The notes under the pieces: model-generated | Databases searched by the model: none | The model's input: only the letters and a program-made list of their open reading frames with translations | What the model was told of the DNA's origin: nothing | Source: Aquilaria yunnanensis | Lineage: Eukaryota; Streptophyta; Magnoliopsida; Malvales; Thymelaeaceae | NCBI GenBank assembly: GCA_039654915.1 | Contig: CM077600.1 | Span: forward strand, 29,199,992-29,263,991 | Direction of reading: 5' to 3' | DNA length: 64,000 nucleotides | Part shown: one piece after another, positions 1 through 12,474 of the stretch | Layout of the letters: the number at the start of each line of letters is the position of its first letter | Position numbering within the stretch: the first letter of the stretch is position 1 | Made by a program: the position numbers and the translations under genes

Positions 1-680
1 ATTAAATCCTAAACCCTAAATCCTAAACCTAACTACCATTAACCCTAAACCCTAAATACAAACCTTATTAATTAAACCCTAAACCTTAAACCCAACTACC
101 ATTAACCCTAAAACCTAAACCATAAAGACAAACCCTAGTTAGACCCTAAACCCTAAGCAAACCCTAAACCCTAAATACAAACCCTAATTAAACACTAAAC
201 CTTAATTAAACCTAAAATCCTAAATACAAACCCTAATTAAACCCTAAACACTAAACCTAATATATTTCATTAACCCTAAACCCTAAACTTAACCTATACT
301 ATTAACCCTAAACCATAAACCCTAAATGCAAATCTCATACCCTAAATCTCAACACCCTAATACTTAATTAAATACCCTTAAACCATCATAATTCTATTTC
401 CCTAAACCCTAAAAAAATTTACAAACCCTAAATCATAAAAAAGCTCTAAATTAACTCTAAAATAAATCCCAAAATCCTAATATTAAATTGATTCAATTAA
501 TACCCTAACCCTATACTAATTTCAAACCCTAAACCTTAAAATGAAAATCTCAAACCCTAATCTATGCCTAATACCCTTAATCCCTTAAAAACTCTAAATC
601 CTAATTTTATATCCATAAACCTTAAAAAAAAAAATTCAAACCCTAAAACCAAAAAAAATCCTAATACATATACCCTAAAC
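1..680 (+). repeat. Degenerate telomere-like CCCTAAA array
   Basis: Dozens of copies of CCTAAA, CCCTAAA and variants run through this stretch, mixed with short AT-rich spacers, and they decay gradually towards position 680. CCCTAAA on the plus strand is the orientation expected at the left end of a plant chromosome. The copies are too divergent for an active telomere tip, so this is subtelomeric or interstitial telomeric DNA. Confidence 0.85.
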
Positions 681-699
681 TCTAAAAAAACCAAAAACT

Positions 700-936
700 T
701 CTAAATCAACTGAAGGGACTAAGAGAAATTGGACACCTAAAAAAACCGACTGAAGGGCGACTGTAATAAAATCTATAAAAAGTTTTTGACTGAAAGATGA
801 CTAATATGTGGGCAACTGAAACTTTCAATCACCTATCAGTAGCAATAAAAAGTGTACCTTTTTACTTTTGATTGCTTAGTAATTGATACACCTAGCAATT
901 GATTTTCAGTCATGATTTTACATCTGTGTTGTAGTG
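700..936 (-). mobile_element. Possible CACTA transposon end
   Basis: Read on the minus strand from 936, the sequence starts CACTACAACACAG and continues with short repeated subterminal motifs (CAATTGCT, GACTGAA). This resembles one end of a CACTA (En/Spm) element. No matching second end was found in the telomere-like block to the left, so this would be a fragment. Confidence 0.35.
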
Positions 937-1290
937 TTGTTTGTGGTCGTTCGTTTATATTTATGAACAGCAATAAATGAACCAAACAAACAAACTCATT
1001 CATGAACGGCAATACACGAACACAAATGCGTTGATCAACAATTTATAGAATATGATTATGAACAATTTAAATGAAATAAATGAACAATCATAAACGAACG
1101 AACACACACACACACAAAAACAAATAAATGAACAATGAATGAATGAACATAATCTAAATATTTGTGAACATAAACGAATGAATATAGGCTTGCTTGTGTT
1201 CATTCGTTTAGCTTAATAAACGAACATAAATGAACTTTTGCTGAACGGTTGATGAACAGTTCACCATACGTGCTGTTTGTTTATAATCTT
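937..1290. repeat. GAACGAAC-rich dispersed repeat, copy 1 (hAT-like)
   Basis: The stretch is made of GTTCGTTT / AAACGAAC and ATGAAC words on both strands. It shares its vocabulary with the block at 3955-4490, including TGAACGGTT and a CTGTTTGTTTATA / CTGTTCGTTTATA end. Such sequences are common in plants as non-autonomous hAT-like elements. Exact ends are not clear. Confidence 0.4.
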
Positions 1291-1389
1291 AGATGACCGA
1301 GAGTTTTATGGCACAAGAAGTTAAATTTTTTTTTATTAGAATTGATTTTTTTTTTCATTTCTATGTATATCTAAAATTTTTAAATAATA

Positions 1390-2395
1390 ATCCCTTTGTC
1401 CTGCATTATTTGCACCATTTGTGTATGGTATGAAGATTAAGAAATAATAAAATGATGTATATTTTCCCTTTTTACCACTAATCTGCCCTTTTTCTTTCCC
1501 CACATGCAACACCACCAAACCCAATTCCATCTTTAATTCCATGTGCACCTTTGATTCTGGCTTCATCTTGGCCATCGATTCCATCTGCGATTTCACCCTC
1601 TCCAGTCCTTCCCTCCATGCTAGCCAAAGTACTAGTCGGGTCTTGTCGTCCTCTGCAATACCTAGCATGAATGGCATCAATCATAAAAGCTAGGTTTGCT
1701 GTTCTTGATTTGTGGCTACCATCCGCAATCGCACAATCGCTCTTCTTCATCCGTTGTCGTTCTCAATCTATTGTCCTCTTCAATCGACCGTCATCCTTGA
1801 TCCACCTTCATTTTCATTCTACTATTGTCGTCGATCATTGTCGTTCTTGAAGTTGCATTGTCGTCTCCTGAATCTCGATAGTTGTCTTGATCATTGGTAG
1901 CCCGCAAGCAACGACAATCTTGTGGCCAGCCTTCATTGTCCTCACCGCCTTATTGATTCGGCCTCCTCCGATCTCCTCCATTTATCTCGATGATTCGGTC
2001 TCCTCTGATATCATCGCCTCATCCAATCTCCTCCCCTCATCGATTCGGCCTCCTCTACTTCGTATGTTGCCCGCTGTCCTGGTCTCCCCCCTCTGTTGCC
2101 CTGACTTCCTCACTTCATTGCCCAGTTGCCCTAACATCCTCACCCCTGTCACTCGCCCTGATCTCCTCACCCTGTCACCCGCCGCCCTAATTGGCTATCG
2201 TGCCTATATGCTGGCAGTCACCAACAAGGGGATCAAAGAAACATAACAAAAAATAAAACAAACGACAGTAGAGTAGATAGGGAGAGGGTGTAGTTGCAAA
2301 ACTATCTAGTAAAACTTGCTAAAAAAGGAAATTGTGCAAAGAATTTAAGATAGACCAAAAAGAAAAGTGATGCAAAGAATATGGGATGGAGGGAG
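1390..2395. mobile_element. 1-kb Stowaway-like element with GC-rich core
   Basis: The left end (TA then ATCCCTTTGTCC) and the right end read in reverse (TA then CTCCCTCCATCCC) form imperfect terminal inverted repeats of about 30 bp that also share the TTTGCA region. TA flanks both ends, as expected for Tc1/mariner (Stowaway) elements. The core (about 1480-2240) is richer in C and T than its surroundings and contains imperfect repeats of TCGATTCGGCCTCCTC. Several overlapping ORFs occur on both strands, none recognisable. The core may be simple-sequence expansion or captured DNA. Confidence 0.45.
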
Positions 2396-3954
2396 TAATA
2401 AAAATGAGTTTATAGTTGATTATAAAACTTTTAATTGCAGTAATTTTTTCCATTGTGTTTTACTTTCCGAAAAATAAAAATCAAATCTCTTGAGTACTGA
2501 AAAAGACAAGTGAATATTAAATTATTATCAAAATGAATTGAATCATTACTTACATAGCTTTTAGATTATCAATAATGTGTTAAAAATTCTTATTTCTATA
2601 TATAATAATTATTTTCTAAACATTATTCTTTAAGAATTCCAAAAAGTATTTTAAAATATATTTGTTTTATAAGTATCCTATTTTTATTATTTTTTTAATT
2701 TTTTTAGGCTTTCTAAGTTAAAGAATTTATAAAAATTAATTCTTTATTAGAAGCACTATTCAACTAATTATTAGGCACTCATATTAGTCCCTCCCACTTT
2801 TTCATTTTGGCTCATATAAAAATGTCAATGATTAAGTATCACTTTTAAATTTTAGTGATTTAATTCAAAATTTTATCAAATTTTTAAAATAAATTTTCAA
2901 ATTTTTGATAAATATAAGAAGTAAAATTAATTTTTTGTTAAAATAAAAATACCAAAATGTACTTTCTTAAAAATTTAATGTACTTTCTTAAAAATTTAAG
3001 GACCATATTATAGTTTCAAAGTGAAAATTAAAATAAGAATAATATGATAAATTAATGGCTAAAAATCTTGATAAATATGAAAATAGTACGAGGATTTTGA
3101 AATTAATCAAAATAGAATATATTGCATCAATTTTTAGATAAAGCAGGTACTAGCTTTTAGTAATATTTTATATTGACTTTAGATAAAATAAGTAAAAAAG
3201 AATATAATATTTTTTTAACAAAATAGTATATATTGCATCACTTTTTAGATGAAGAAGGTATTAGCTTTTAGTAATATTTAACATTGGCTTTAGACAAAAA
3301 AAATAAGTAAAAATGAAAATAATATTTTTTATATATAATAAACGAGTTGAGCTTAAATTGCTTGAAACTAATTGAAGTATAATTTGAGTTTCATTATTAA
3401 GCCCATAAATTAGTTAAAATTTTATAGGACATAAACTATATTATTTATTACTACATTATTTTTTTATTTTGATAATAATGATTAAATGTTGATATTTTGG
3501 TGAAAAAACTATCGAAGGCAACTAAACAATTTGATTTTAATAAAGACTAATTTGTTATTTTATTTGTATTGATAGTTAAATATTACAATGTGAAGAGCAT
3601 AAATATATTACCTACGAGATAATTTTCAATTTAAGTCATTAAGAGATTTTTTTTATCTTGTTGTAACCGAAGATAAATATAAAGAAAAAAAAAGATAAAA
3701 TCCAAATTGAGAAATATTCGTGAAAAGCAAAAGCATGAAATGACAAAAAACAAGAGTTATGAGTTAATTTCCGTGATAATGTGCCATGAATTTGCCTATT
3801 TTAAAAAATAAGAGCAAAAGTACATTGTTGCAATAAAAAAATATTTAAAACAACTGTAGTAACAAAAAAGAACTTCATTAATAAGTCGGTCTTTAATTTC
3901 CTTTGGTATACTGCCAACTAGGTCCTTTAGGTTCACTTTTCCTCCTGTTTGAGT
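2396..3954. other. AT-rich spacer with a small tandem duplication
   Basis: No gene is visible. A direct duplication with a 111-bp period (about 3115-3225 and 3226-3335) contains ATTGCATCA followed by TTTTTAGAT and GCTTTTAGTAATATTT in both copies. The rest is low-complexity A/T sequence. Confidence 0.5.
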
Positions 3955-4490
3955 AAGGCTGTAAATGAACTGAACGAATACAAACAAGTCATGTTTGTAC
4001 TCATTTGTTTAACTTTTAACGAACATGAACAATTAAAGTTAATGGCTATAACCAATATGAATTGGAGTGAGTCTAGCAATGACTGATAGGGCAATAGGCA
4101 ATAATAAGAGAGATTATGGGTTAAAGCTATGGGACTTGACCTCGTGCAGTAATAAGTTCACGCTGTAGGGGAAATGACTAATTATGTTTAGAAAAACAAA
4201 GATAATAAATTAATTTGGGAGAGATTTGAGCATAATCATATATGTGTGGAGTAGGTAGACACTAAAAATATACATGATATATAAAATATATATAATAATA
4301 AATGTACAACTAATGTATAAATAAACAAATAAATAGACATAAATGAACATAAATAGATAATAACCGAACATTTTGTAAATATAAATGAACGAACGAGACT
4401 TTGTTCATGTTCATTCGTTTAACTAAATAAATGAACAAAAACGGACTTCTGCCGAACGGTTCACTGAACGCTCTGTTCGTTTATACCCAT
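3955..4490. repeat. GAACGAAC-rich dispersed repeat, copy 2 (hAT-like)
   Basis: The left end reads GGCTGTAAATGAACTGAACG. The reverse of the right end reads GGGTATAAACGAACAGAGCG, so the block has about 20-bp imperfect terminal inverted repeats. The interior between about 4030 and 4320 is unrelated AT-rich DNA. An 8-bp target duplication expected for hAT could not be confirmed. Confidence 0.45.
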
Positions 4491-6230
4491 ACGTAAGTCC
4501 TAAAATAAACAATAGTGACATTTCCACATGTCAAGAGGCTCATCTGTCCCATTTTACAAAATTTATGGGTTGAGTAGTCCCTTATTATAATTAGAGGGGT
4601 TATGTGTCCAGGTCATCAAAATTTGGGTGTGAACTACAAATTTAGGTCCTTAATGAACTGGTGATATAGATTCCAGCTAGATGAGGAAGAGAGCGAAAAT
4701 GAAAGAAAATGTCGAAAGAGGCAAAAGTTGAGGGTCACTTTCGTGGAAGAAAACTGTGGTGGGTTATTATATACTGAGTGGCAGTGCTTCCATGGATGGA
4801 TTATTACAATTTTTTTTCAGATTATGGTGATGATGAGTACCATTCCATCATGTGGAGTGTGGACGGTACAACGGACAATCAAAACCTTGTAAGCATAAAT
4901 AGCAATTTTGAAATAAACCCTCAAGGTTTCGTTAAAATTACACTTGCCCCAACTAGTTCAAAAAGCTACACTTTGCCCTTATAATATACCATGGCAAACC
5001 ATCTTACATTTTTTGCCTAAATCTACATTTGGTCCCATAACTTTCTCTGTTGTGGTTGAACTACAAAGTATTGCTATGATAATGCTTGAACTCTCATGGT
5101 TGTTGCAATGTTATCCGCCATCATGCTCGAGCATCAAATGCATTGGCGTTCGCTCGGCATGGCAACCTATTCATGAACAAACAATGTGTCTTTAATAAAA
5201 ATAAGGGACTCACAAACCCAATCCCATTTCACCCAAAACCAGTAGGATTCTGACGTCTAACCCTCATCCCTAACCATAATTCATGAATTAGGCTTCTGAG
5301 AAGCAATTAATTTTGATGGAGAATTTCAAGTGGAAATAAGGATTTTAGCTTGATTGGCAGATCTTTCAATGGCAAGTTCACACATTTTGGTCCAGCATGC
5401 ATGTCGACAACTTTCAAACGGTTGAAGGTTGGCATTATATGTGCACAAGATTTTCAATACTGTTGGTATATTGAGCCTCATATTGTTACTAATTTTGTAA
5501 AATAATATATATTAAAATATTATTTTAAGATAAAAATATTGAAAATAAGTTTTTGTATATTTTTATATGCATTCTAATTTTTTTCATAATAATTTTCCTG
5601 ATTTAAATTAAAATAAAAGAAAATAATTATAATAATTTTTAAATTTCAATCATGTATGTAGTACATTGATATAAATGAAAATTACAGTAGATTACAGTAA
5701 ATTAGCTAACCCAAAGTACAAGTATACCACAGTAAATGACAGTAAATTGAAAAAAATTACAAAATAAATATCAGTATGTAAAATACAACAGTATATACTA
5801 TAACATTTCACGCGATAATCCGATAAATTACGAAAGTTTGTGCACGCAAACATACGCATGGCAATCGGTATAATAATGAAATGACGTAGCTAAATCGACA
5901 ATAATCTTAACATAATGTTCGCTCATGCAGTACAATTACCATTTACGTCTACTGTTTTTCTCCCCATTAATTTAACACACCGGTTAGGCCGGCTAGCTAG
6001 AGCCTAGAGGAGATGATTTCTTCACTAAAATCTACACCAAAATTGGTTGATCACACAACATGAATTTTGTACTTAACAGTGCACGTAAAGCAAGTGCTCA
6101 TAATTATTAATTCTACAGCAGTTTGAGTTTGAATATCATGGCCAATTGCATCTAGGTTCAGTCAGATAGCCATCGATTCATTAGCCATGCTTGTTTTCGT
6201 TTGTTGCAGGATATTGGCTTTTACCCACGA
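4491..6230. other. Spacer with no recognisable gene
   Basis: Short open frames at 4778-5195 show no recognisable protein. The lines around 4930-5080 (ACTTTGCCC, AAATCTACA, GGTCCC) resemble the stretch near 60780-60910, suggesting a shared old repeat. The region 5460-5800 is low-complexity and holds repeated CAGTAAAT words. I see no conserved coding sequence. Confidence 0.4.
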
Positions 6231-6239
6231 GGAAATTAC

Positions 6240-7517
6240 CAGTTAATTGTGCCTGAGGCTTCTAAATTTTTATTATTATTCTATTTTAAACCATAACCTT
6301 AAAATCTTACATAGAAAATCTACAACCTTAATTTATTATTCTATTTTAAATTTTTAGAGAATAGCAGGCATTAAGATTAATGAAACTTGCCATATGACAA
6401 GCTAGTGTAGAGCAATTGGCCACATTAGCATGATAAATCAACTATTATTGATGATGTGTAAAATGAAAGAAAAAATAATAAAAAAGTAACTTGAAACCCA
6501 GAAACCCATTACTAGAGAATTCCTTGCTACCAGCCTTCCACCTCCTCTCCAGCTCCTCTGCCCATCACCAGCGAATTTCTCTCTCTTTGCCTCAACACTC
6601 ATCATCGACGCCAATTCTCTTAATTGACACCTTAACAGTTGAGCTTACGATTCCAACAATTAAAGCTTTTTCTGAAGATGGCTGGAACTCTTTGCTAGAA
6701 ACCACGAGGGTTTGCATAGACTGCTGCAAAGTCTTCGGCTCCGGCAAGGCTTACGACAGGTCACAAGTGGATCCACCCCCAATCCATGAAGGCTTTAGTG
6801 ACTACTCTGATAAAAAAATAAAAATAAAAGAGGACCAACAACCACCACTCCTCCATGAACTCCAATCCCGTTTTGAAGGACCAATGATTCACCACCAAGG
6901 GTTGGGCTTTTGTGGAGCTTGAAACAAAGTACAAAAGCCCCATGATTCGTCGACTCAATTTATTTGGCCTTCCATCAACAATCCTTGACCCATAAATTAG
7001 TTTTCTCCCTCGACTTAAATTCAATTTCTTCCTTTGAGCTGTGTTCTGTCCTTCTGCCTCCCTTCTTTCCTCACCAACCCAATGCCCTCATGCCAAAATG
7101 TCACCTAGTCCGTATTCACCCCTGAATTTGCCAGATCGTCTGATACCAGAATGAGGGGAGAGAGCATATGGTGAAAATTAGGAAAAAAATAAGGAAGTGA
7201 GAGAGCAAACGGTGAAAATCAGGTAAAAATTAGGAGGCAAAAATCAGGTGGGAGAGTAGACGTAGCAAATATTTTTTTATTAGTGTTTTTTTCTTTCCAC
7301 ATCATCACCGACAGTTGATTATTATGCTACTGTGACAAATCACCCCACATTGATATGCCACATAGTCAATTCTGCCCATTTTAATGCTTTTCTATCCTCT
7401 AAATATCTAAACCAGAACACTAAATTAGGGTTGAGAACTTTCTATGTAAGATTTTGAGGTTAAAGTCTAAAATAGAACAATAATAAAAAGTTAGGGGTTA
7501 CAGTCGCAATTAACTTA
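6240..7517. mobile_element. Mutator-like element with long terminal inverted repeats
   Basis: Positions 6240-6367 and the reverse complement of about 7390-7517 match over roughly 125 bp, for example TTCTATTTTA and AAAATCTTACATAGAAA. A 9-bp duplication GGAAATTAC lies outside both ends (6231-6239 and 7518-7526), which is the MULE signature. No transposase is present, so it is non-autonomous. The interior (about 6485-7150) is richer in GC than the flanks and has an open frame from 6491 to 6922 that begins with TTG rather than ATG. It could be a captured gene fragment (Pack-MULE), but I do not recognise it. Confidence 0.88.
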
Positions 7518-7622
7518 GGAAATTACCTTTCTCATGAGAGAAAACTTTGCTCAAGGTTCTTAAGAGTTTGTGTTATTTACCCAATTACTCCCTTGCACTT
7601 TTTACACCTCAGACAATTCCTA

Positions 7623-7731
7623 AACTTGCAAAATGGGTTAGTCAACCTCTTTGATTGTTTTTGTGCCAGTCATGTGATGGGCTTCCAACCCAACATTTTT
7701 CAAGGATTGGCTAACCTATTTTGGCAAGCTT
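7623..7731. repeat. Short fold-back repeat
   Basis: ACTTGCAAAATGGGTTAG followed by TCAACCTCTTTGA (left) pairs imperfectly with the reverse of TCAAGGATTGGCTAACC plus TATTTTGGCAAGC (right). This makes a hairpin with arms of about 32 bp and a loop of about 45 bp. It may be the end of an old element; its family is unknown. Confidence 0.4.
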
Positions 7732-9419
7732 ATACGTTAGGTTGACCCAAGTTGAAGTTCAGGGGTAAGTACATATCTTGGCTAAACAAGTTTAGCTGTA
7801 TGAGTATTTTGGTCACATTTTTCCCGTAAAAAAGGTGAAGGTATGGTTCATTTGCACTTAAGTTGGAGTAATTCAAAATGACATATTTTTCATTGTTATG
7901 AAATTTTTGTTCAAGTTTCAAGTTTCTCTTTTAAGCAAATGTAGAGCATAAGAGCAAATTTTTAAAATTTTCAAGATTCTCTCAAAATTTTTGTTCAAAT
8001 CTAATATCATTTAAAAACTAATGCTACATAGTTTATTTATCCATTAAATAATATTGTTTATATGTGATCAATTTTTCATTAAAAGATTTATTTTTCTAGA
8101 TTGAGTAAGTAAAATATTTATAACAATTTAATTACATTAAAAAATGTCGTTCAATGAATTATTATGCCTATTAGTTATTAACTTTCAAATGATATATATA
8201 TTGGCTCTGGACAAAAAAAATTGTAAAAATCAAAATAAGTAGTTTTGAATTAATCAAACAAATTGCATCAAAATCATTTCTTCACGTTTGGGTACAGCAT
8301 AAAAACATGACATGTTTAACCTTCCATTCAAATGAATGTTTGTTCTCTTTCAAATATTTTATTGTAGATGAGATCTAATATCTTTGAGCACTTTAAAATA
8401 TTTTTAAGAAATCACATTTAAAAAATTAAATAAAAATAATACATAGAAATTATCTATGTTTGTATTTGGCTTAGCTAATATAAGTGATTAATCAATCACT
8501 TATTGTCAATTTTTCTTTTTCTTTTCTAAAGCTAATTTCAGTTAAAAGCTAATTCTCTATTTACCAAATAATCAATTGAATCATATTTTTTACAAACTGA
8601 TTATTTTTTATACTTTTTCATTAAATTAATAATAATTTACTAAAAAATTGTCTTAAAAGTTGTTTTTAAATTTATTAAAATGCAGGGTTCAAATCAATAT
8701 ATAACTTAAATAAATTATCACTATATATAAAAATAACCATAAATAATCACTTAGCAATAATTTTGCCCAAATATACAATTTATTTATTTATTTTTCTAAC
8801 AAAAAATTGTAGAAAAAAATCTCATAGGTTAATGTGATTTATTAGTATTATAATATAGGGTGTATAGATATAGGACACCTCAACATGGAAAATGTAGCAT
8901 AGATTTGCGGAAAATGGTGTAAAGTTTTGTTGTAAAAATGAATGAAAAAATATTTTATAATGAAATATAGCAATATTTTGGGATGTCTCAAAATGAACTG
9001 CCTGGCAATATATTTGGGACAAAGAGAGTAATATTTAATCTAAGAGCACTTTAAAATATTTTTCAAAAAGTAAATTTTTAAAAATTTCAAATAAATTGAA
9101 CAAAGTAAACAAAAATATTATACTTAGAAAATAGTTTAATTTGGATATTAGGTCATAAGTAAATCACTTAATCTATGATATTTTTTTAACAAGTTTTTTG
9201 TTACAAATAAATAAATAAATTATTTTATGATGTAATTTGCTAAAATTTTAGTATATATGTCTCAAATGAAAAGCGGCTTGCCTAACAATAAAGTGGGATA
9301 AAGAAAGTAATATTCTATTTTAAATATAAATAACTATAAATTTTATAATAAAATATAGTAATATTTGCCACGTTCAAATATAAAATATGTGACAATATAT
9401 TTAGTGACTCAATAGCCTT
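7732..9419. other. AT-rich spacer with MITE ends
   Basis: No gene is visible. Two Stowaway-like right ends occur with the same layout. One ends GGGACAAAGAGAGTAATATT near 9012-9035. The other ends GGGATAAAGAAAGTAATATT near 9294-9313, and both are preceded by GTCTCAAAATGAA-type sequence about 40-60 bp upstream. A related end (GGATGGAGAGAGTAATATT) is near 9740. They look like copies of one decayed MITE family. Confidence 0.45.
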
Positions 9420-9565
9420 ATAGTTTGTTATTATGGTCTTGCTTCTTAACTTTGTCTGTAAAGGGACATAACTCCTATGCCTCTTATTTGGATTCGAGTC
9501 TCCCTCTCTTTTCCACTTCTTCAAATCTCTTAAAACTTGTAATAATATATATTCTGAGTACAAAA
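9420..9565 (+). mobile_element. Possible tRNA-derived SINE, copy 1
   Basis: A B-box-like GGATTCGAGTCTCC sits near 9490, as in tRNA-derived SINEs, followed by a tail ACTTGTAATAATATATATTC. The tail resembles those at 9940-9985 and 31175-31210. The A box is not convincing. Confidence 0.35.
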
Positions 9566-9829
9566 AAAAAATTGTTGTTGTGACGATTCAAGTTGAGCCA
9601 CCAATTACGATGGACTCAATTACAATTCGAGAGACCTACTACTTTTTTTTTCGTTTTATGGAGAGACCTACTACATTTTAATAACCAAGACTAGCCTATC
9701 ATGATGCTAGATTGTGGAGTGACCACTTTGCATATATTTGGATGGAGAGAGTAATATTTTGTCAATGTCACAGATTCAAAGTGGTAAAAAAATCTTGCAC
9801 AATTTCTTTGAGATGGCGCATTTCAAGTC

Positions 9830-9990
9830 TGGACTTAGTAGTAAATCTACGACTGCGCATGTAACATGAAGACTCTTGAGGACATGGGTTCGATTGAGGT
9901 GGATCGTCAAGTTTCTCTCAAACTGATTGTAGTTTCTTCATCATCTCTCTTATCCTTGTAATATGATTCTATCTTCCTTCTTTCTTAGTC
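9830..9990 (+). mobile_element. Possible tRNA-derived SINE, copy 2
   Basis: It contains a B-box-like GGGTTCGATTGAGG near 9888, preceded by TCTTGAGGACATG and followed by a tail CCTTGTAATATGATTCT. The arrangement matches the other two SINE-like stretches of the window. Confidence 0.35.
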
Positions 9991-10019
9991 TGAATTAAGT
10001 CTCGTTAATTCTAGTAGTG

Positions 10020-10571
10020 GAAGCTCTTCATTTTTATTTTGTTTTTCCAGTTCTTTTACATTTATTTTTTTCAGTTTTAATTTTTTTTCATTTTCTCATC
10101 TTTCCAGTTTTCCCTTTTCTTTTTCATTTTTTTTTTGCATTAATTATTTCCAGTTATGTCTGATGTTTTGTTTCCAATTTTATTCTTTTTTTTTTTTTAA
10201 TTTTTGACTTTCTATGTTTTAGTTTTAGTTCTGTTTTTATTTTTTATCAATTTTTGCTTGTTCTTTTAGATAAATTAATTTTTTTTCTTTTATTAGTAAT
10301 TTTTTGTTATTTTATCCATAATTGTTTGTTCTTTTACTAGCAATTATTCATTTTTTTAATCAATTTTTACTTGTTTTTTAGATAAATTAGTTGTATGTTC
10401 TTTTATTGGTAGTTATTTATTCTTTTAATAGTAATTTTTTATTTTTTATCAATTTATGCTTATTATTTAGATAAACTAGTTATTTATTCTTTTATCATTA
10501 GTTATTTGTTCTTTTATTAGTTTTTATTTGTTCTTTTACTAGCATTTTTTTTTGTTTTTTAATTACCTATC

Positions 10572-10602
<31 letters not shown>

Positions 10603-10790
10603 GTAGCTTTTTTATCAGTTTTTGCTTATTCTTTTGGATCAATTAATTTTATTCTTTTATCAGTAATTGTTTGTTCTTTTACTAGTAGTTATTTACTTTT
10701 TTTATCAATTTTTATTTATTCTTTTATTAGTAATTATTATTATTTTTATTAATAGATGTTTATTCTTTTATTAGATCAGTTATAGGCTTA
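10020..10790 (+). repeat. T-rich degenerate minisatellite
   Basis: About 770 bp of strongly strand-biased sequence (T far above A, very little C or G). It is built from loose repeats of TTCTTTTATTAGTAATT, TTGTTCTTTTACTAG and TTTTTATCAATTTTTGCTT. Any ORFs here (for example 10552-10752) are low-complexity and not genes. Confidence 0.6.
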
Positions 10791-10859
10791 AAGGTATTTG
10801 TCTTTTCTGGAAGTGTATTAATTTGACATAGTTTTTGTTTTGTTTTTTTTGTAACCAAT

Positions 10860-12470
10860 CCCATGCATGGAAGCTACAAGTAATTACAGCTTGGTGTATA
10901 TATGCATGTATATATTTTGCGTACTTCCTTCCGATTCTCTTGAGCAAGAGATGGTTTCAAATGTAGAGCTTGTTGATGAGAGGACATTTTGTGTTAATAA
11001 GGACCCAATTTTACTGCATCGATCTTTGTACTTACTGCTTCCATTCTCCTTTACAGGTATAATTAATTCCAGGTTCACACTCACATATATACTGCATTGC
11101 TTAATTAGTTACATGAGGACTTGTTACAGCTTTGCATGGCATTTCCAGTGGAATTGTTACACAGCTTGCATGCATTTGAAAATACATTCTGGAAACCCCA
11201 TGGTGTTGTTGCTGGTAATCAGTACCTTTACCTTTTGGTCACGGTCTTCACACCAATTCACGGACTTGCACGTCATCATTCATTGGCTACTGTATCATTC
11301 TCTATGATTTGAATAGCCAGATACCAACCTCTAGGCTCTAGTCTGGCTGCTGCCTTACGTGCTGGATGGGTGGAAGTGGAGAACTGTACAATTAGCAGAC
11401 TGCAAAAACCCAGGAAAAACTGATGGGAGGTAAATTAAGCTTCAGCTTGATCAATATAATCTTATATCTGGCAAATTTTGTGATTAGGTGGGCAGATGAG
11501 ATGTGGTTCTGTTGCAGTTTATCACTGTTACTGACTTGCAGGACATGGTACGTAGTTTTCTTTTTCCATTATTGACATCATCAGCAGAAACATGAATGAC
11601 CTAGCTATCTGCTTGAACCAATCTAAAATCTTCCTGCATGTCTGGTTGTCTGATCTCGTTGCTATCGTGATCCTTGAGCACAATCATGTTCATGTGGCAA
11701 GAAGGAAGCTTCTGGCCTATGATTTTGTTGCAACAACCAAATGCTTTTGCAAGAATATAATCTATATTCTGGTAGGTAGGTAGGTGGTGGGTTTTGATTG
11801 ATTGCAAAATGACAAAAAGGCTGGGACATATATATTATGGCGAAGAAAAAGGACCGGACCCGTTTTAGTCTTCTTTTATTATGTGGGGAAAAATAATTGT
11901 CCAGTACAGAAGATTTTACATTCACCGGACAAGACTCGTGAGAGTTTAGGTCCCACTAGAGCATGTAGAGTGCCCCGGACCTGACACTCTGGAAGAATCT
12001 CTAAGGTGAGCAAAACACTTATCTAGTACTCTCAGTGCTGCTTTTTGTATTTTTTAGACGCTAGATAGTACGAAGAAATTGGCTTGAAACAAGCATGGTT
12101 GAGTAATTGTTTGTTGCCTTCTAGCTGGTTCTGTAGGTAACTTAACCACTGAAAATCTCCCAATACTCATTTTGTCCGGCCCTCTGCTGCCTTGCGCTTG
12201 ATTCTGGACGGGAATTGAGTGACCAAAAATCTTCATTACTGGTGCTACTGCTTTAGGAAAAAGTCATCAATTTTGTATCATTATCACTAGGTAGGAGTTA
12301 GGAGAAAAAGCTTCACATGACAAACGGAGTTTTACGTGTATAATTACGGGGGCGTAATTGTCATTACAGTTGGTATATGTATAAAATAAAATACTGCTTT
12401 AGTAACTAATAATGAGGTTTATGGTATCCGTACGTTGCGGTGATTCAATCTGTGTCAATGTTAAATATAA
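10860..12470. other. Complex island of unknown nature, possible ncRNA or gene remnant
   Basis: Sequence complexity and GC rise sharply here compared with the T-rich tract before and the A-rich tract after. ORFs at 10867-11307 (146 codons) and 11802-11984 are open but match no family I know. Splice-like signals are present, but no consistent exon chain could be built. It could be a non-coding transcript unit, an old gene remnant or a TE interior. Confidence 0.25.
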
Positions 12471-12474
12471 ATAT

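Noticed and set aside
6491..6922. 143-codon ORF as a real gene
   Set aside because: It starts at TTG, has no ATG upstream in frame, and lies wholly inside a MULE. Treated as possible captured sequence only.
9885..9900. tRNA gene
   Set aside because: Only a B-box-like word is present; no cloverleaf or anticodon arm can be formed, so a SINE is the better reading.
10552..10752. 66-codon hydrophobic ORF
   Set aside because: It is a translation of the T-rich minisatellite and has only F, I, L, S and Y-type residues.
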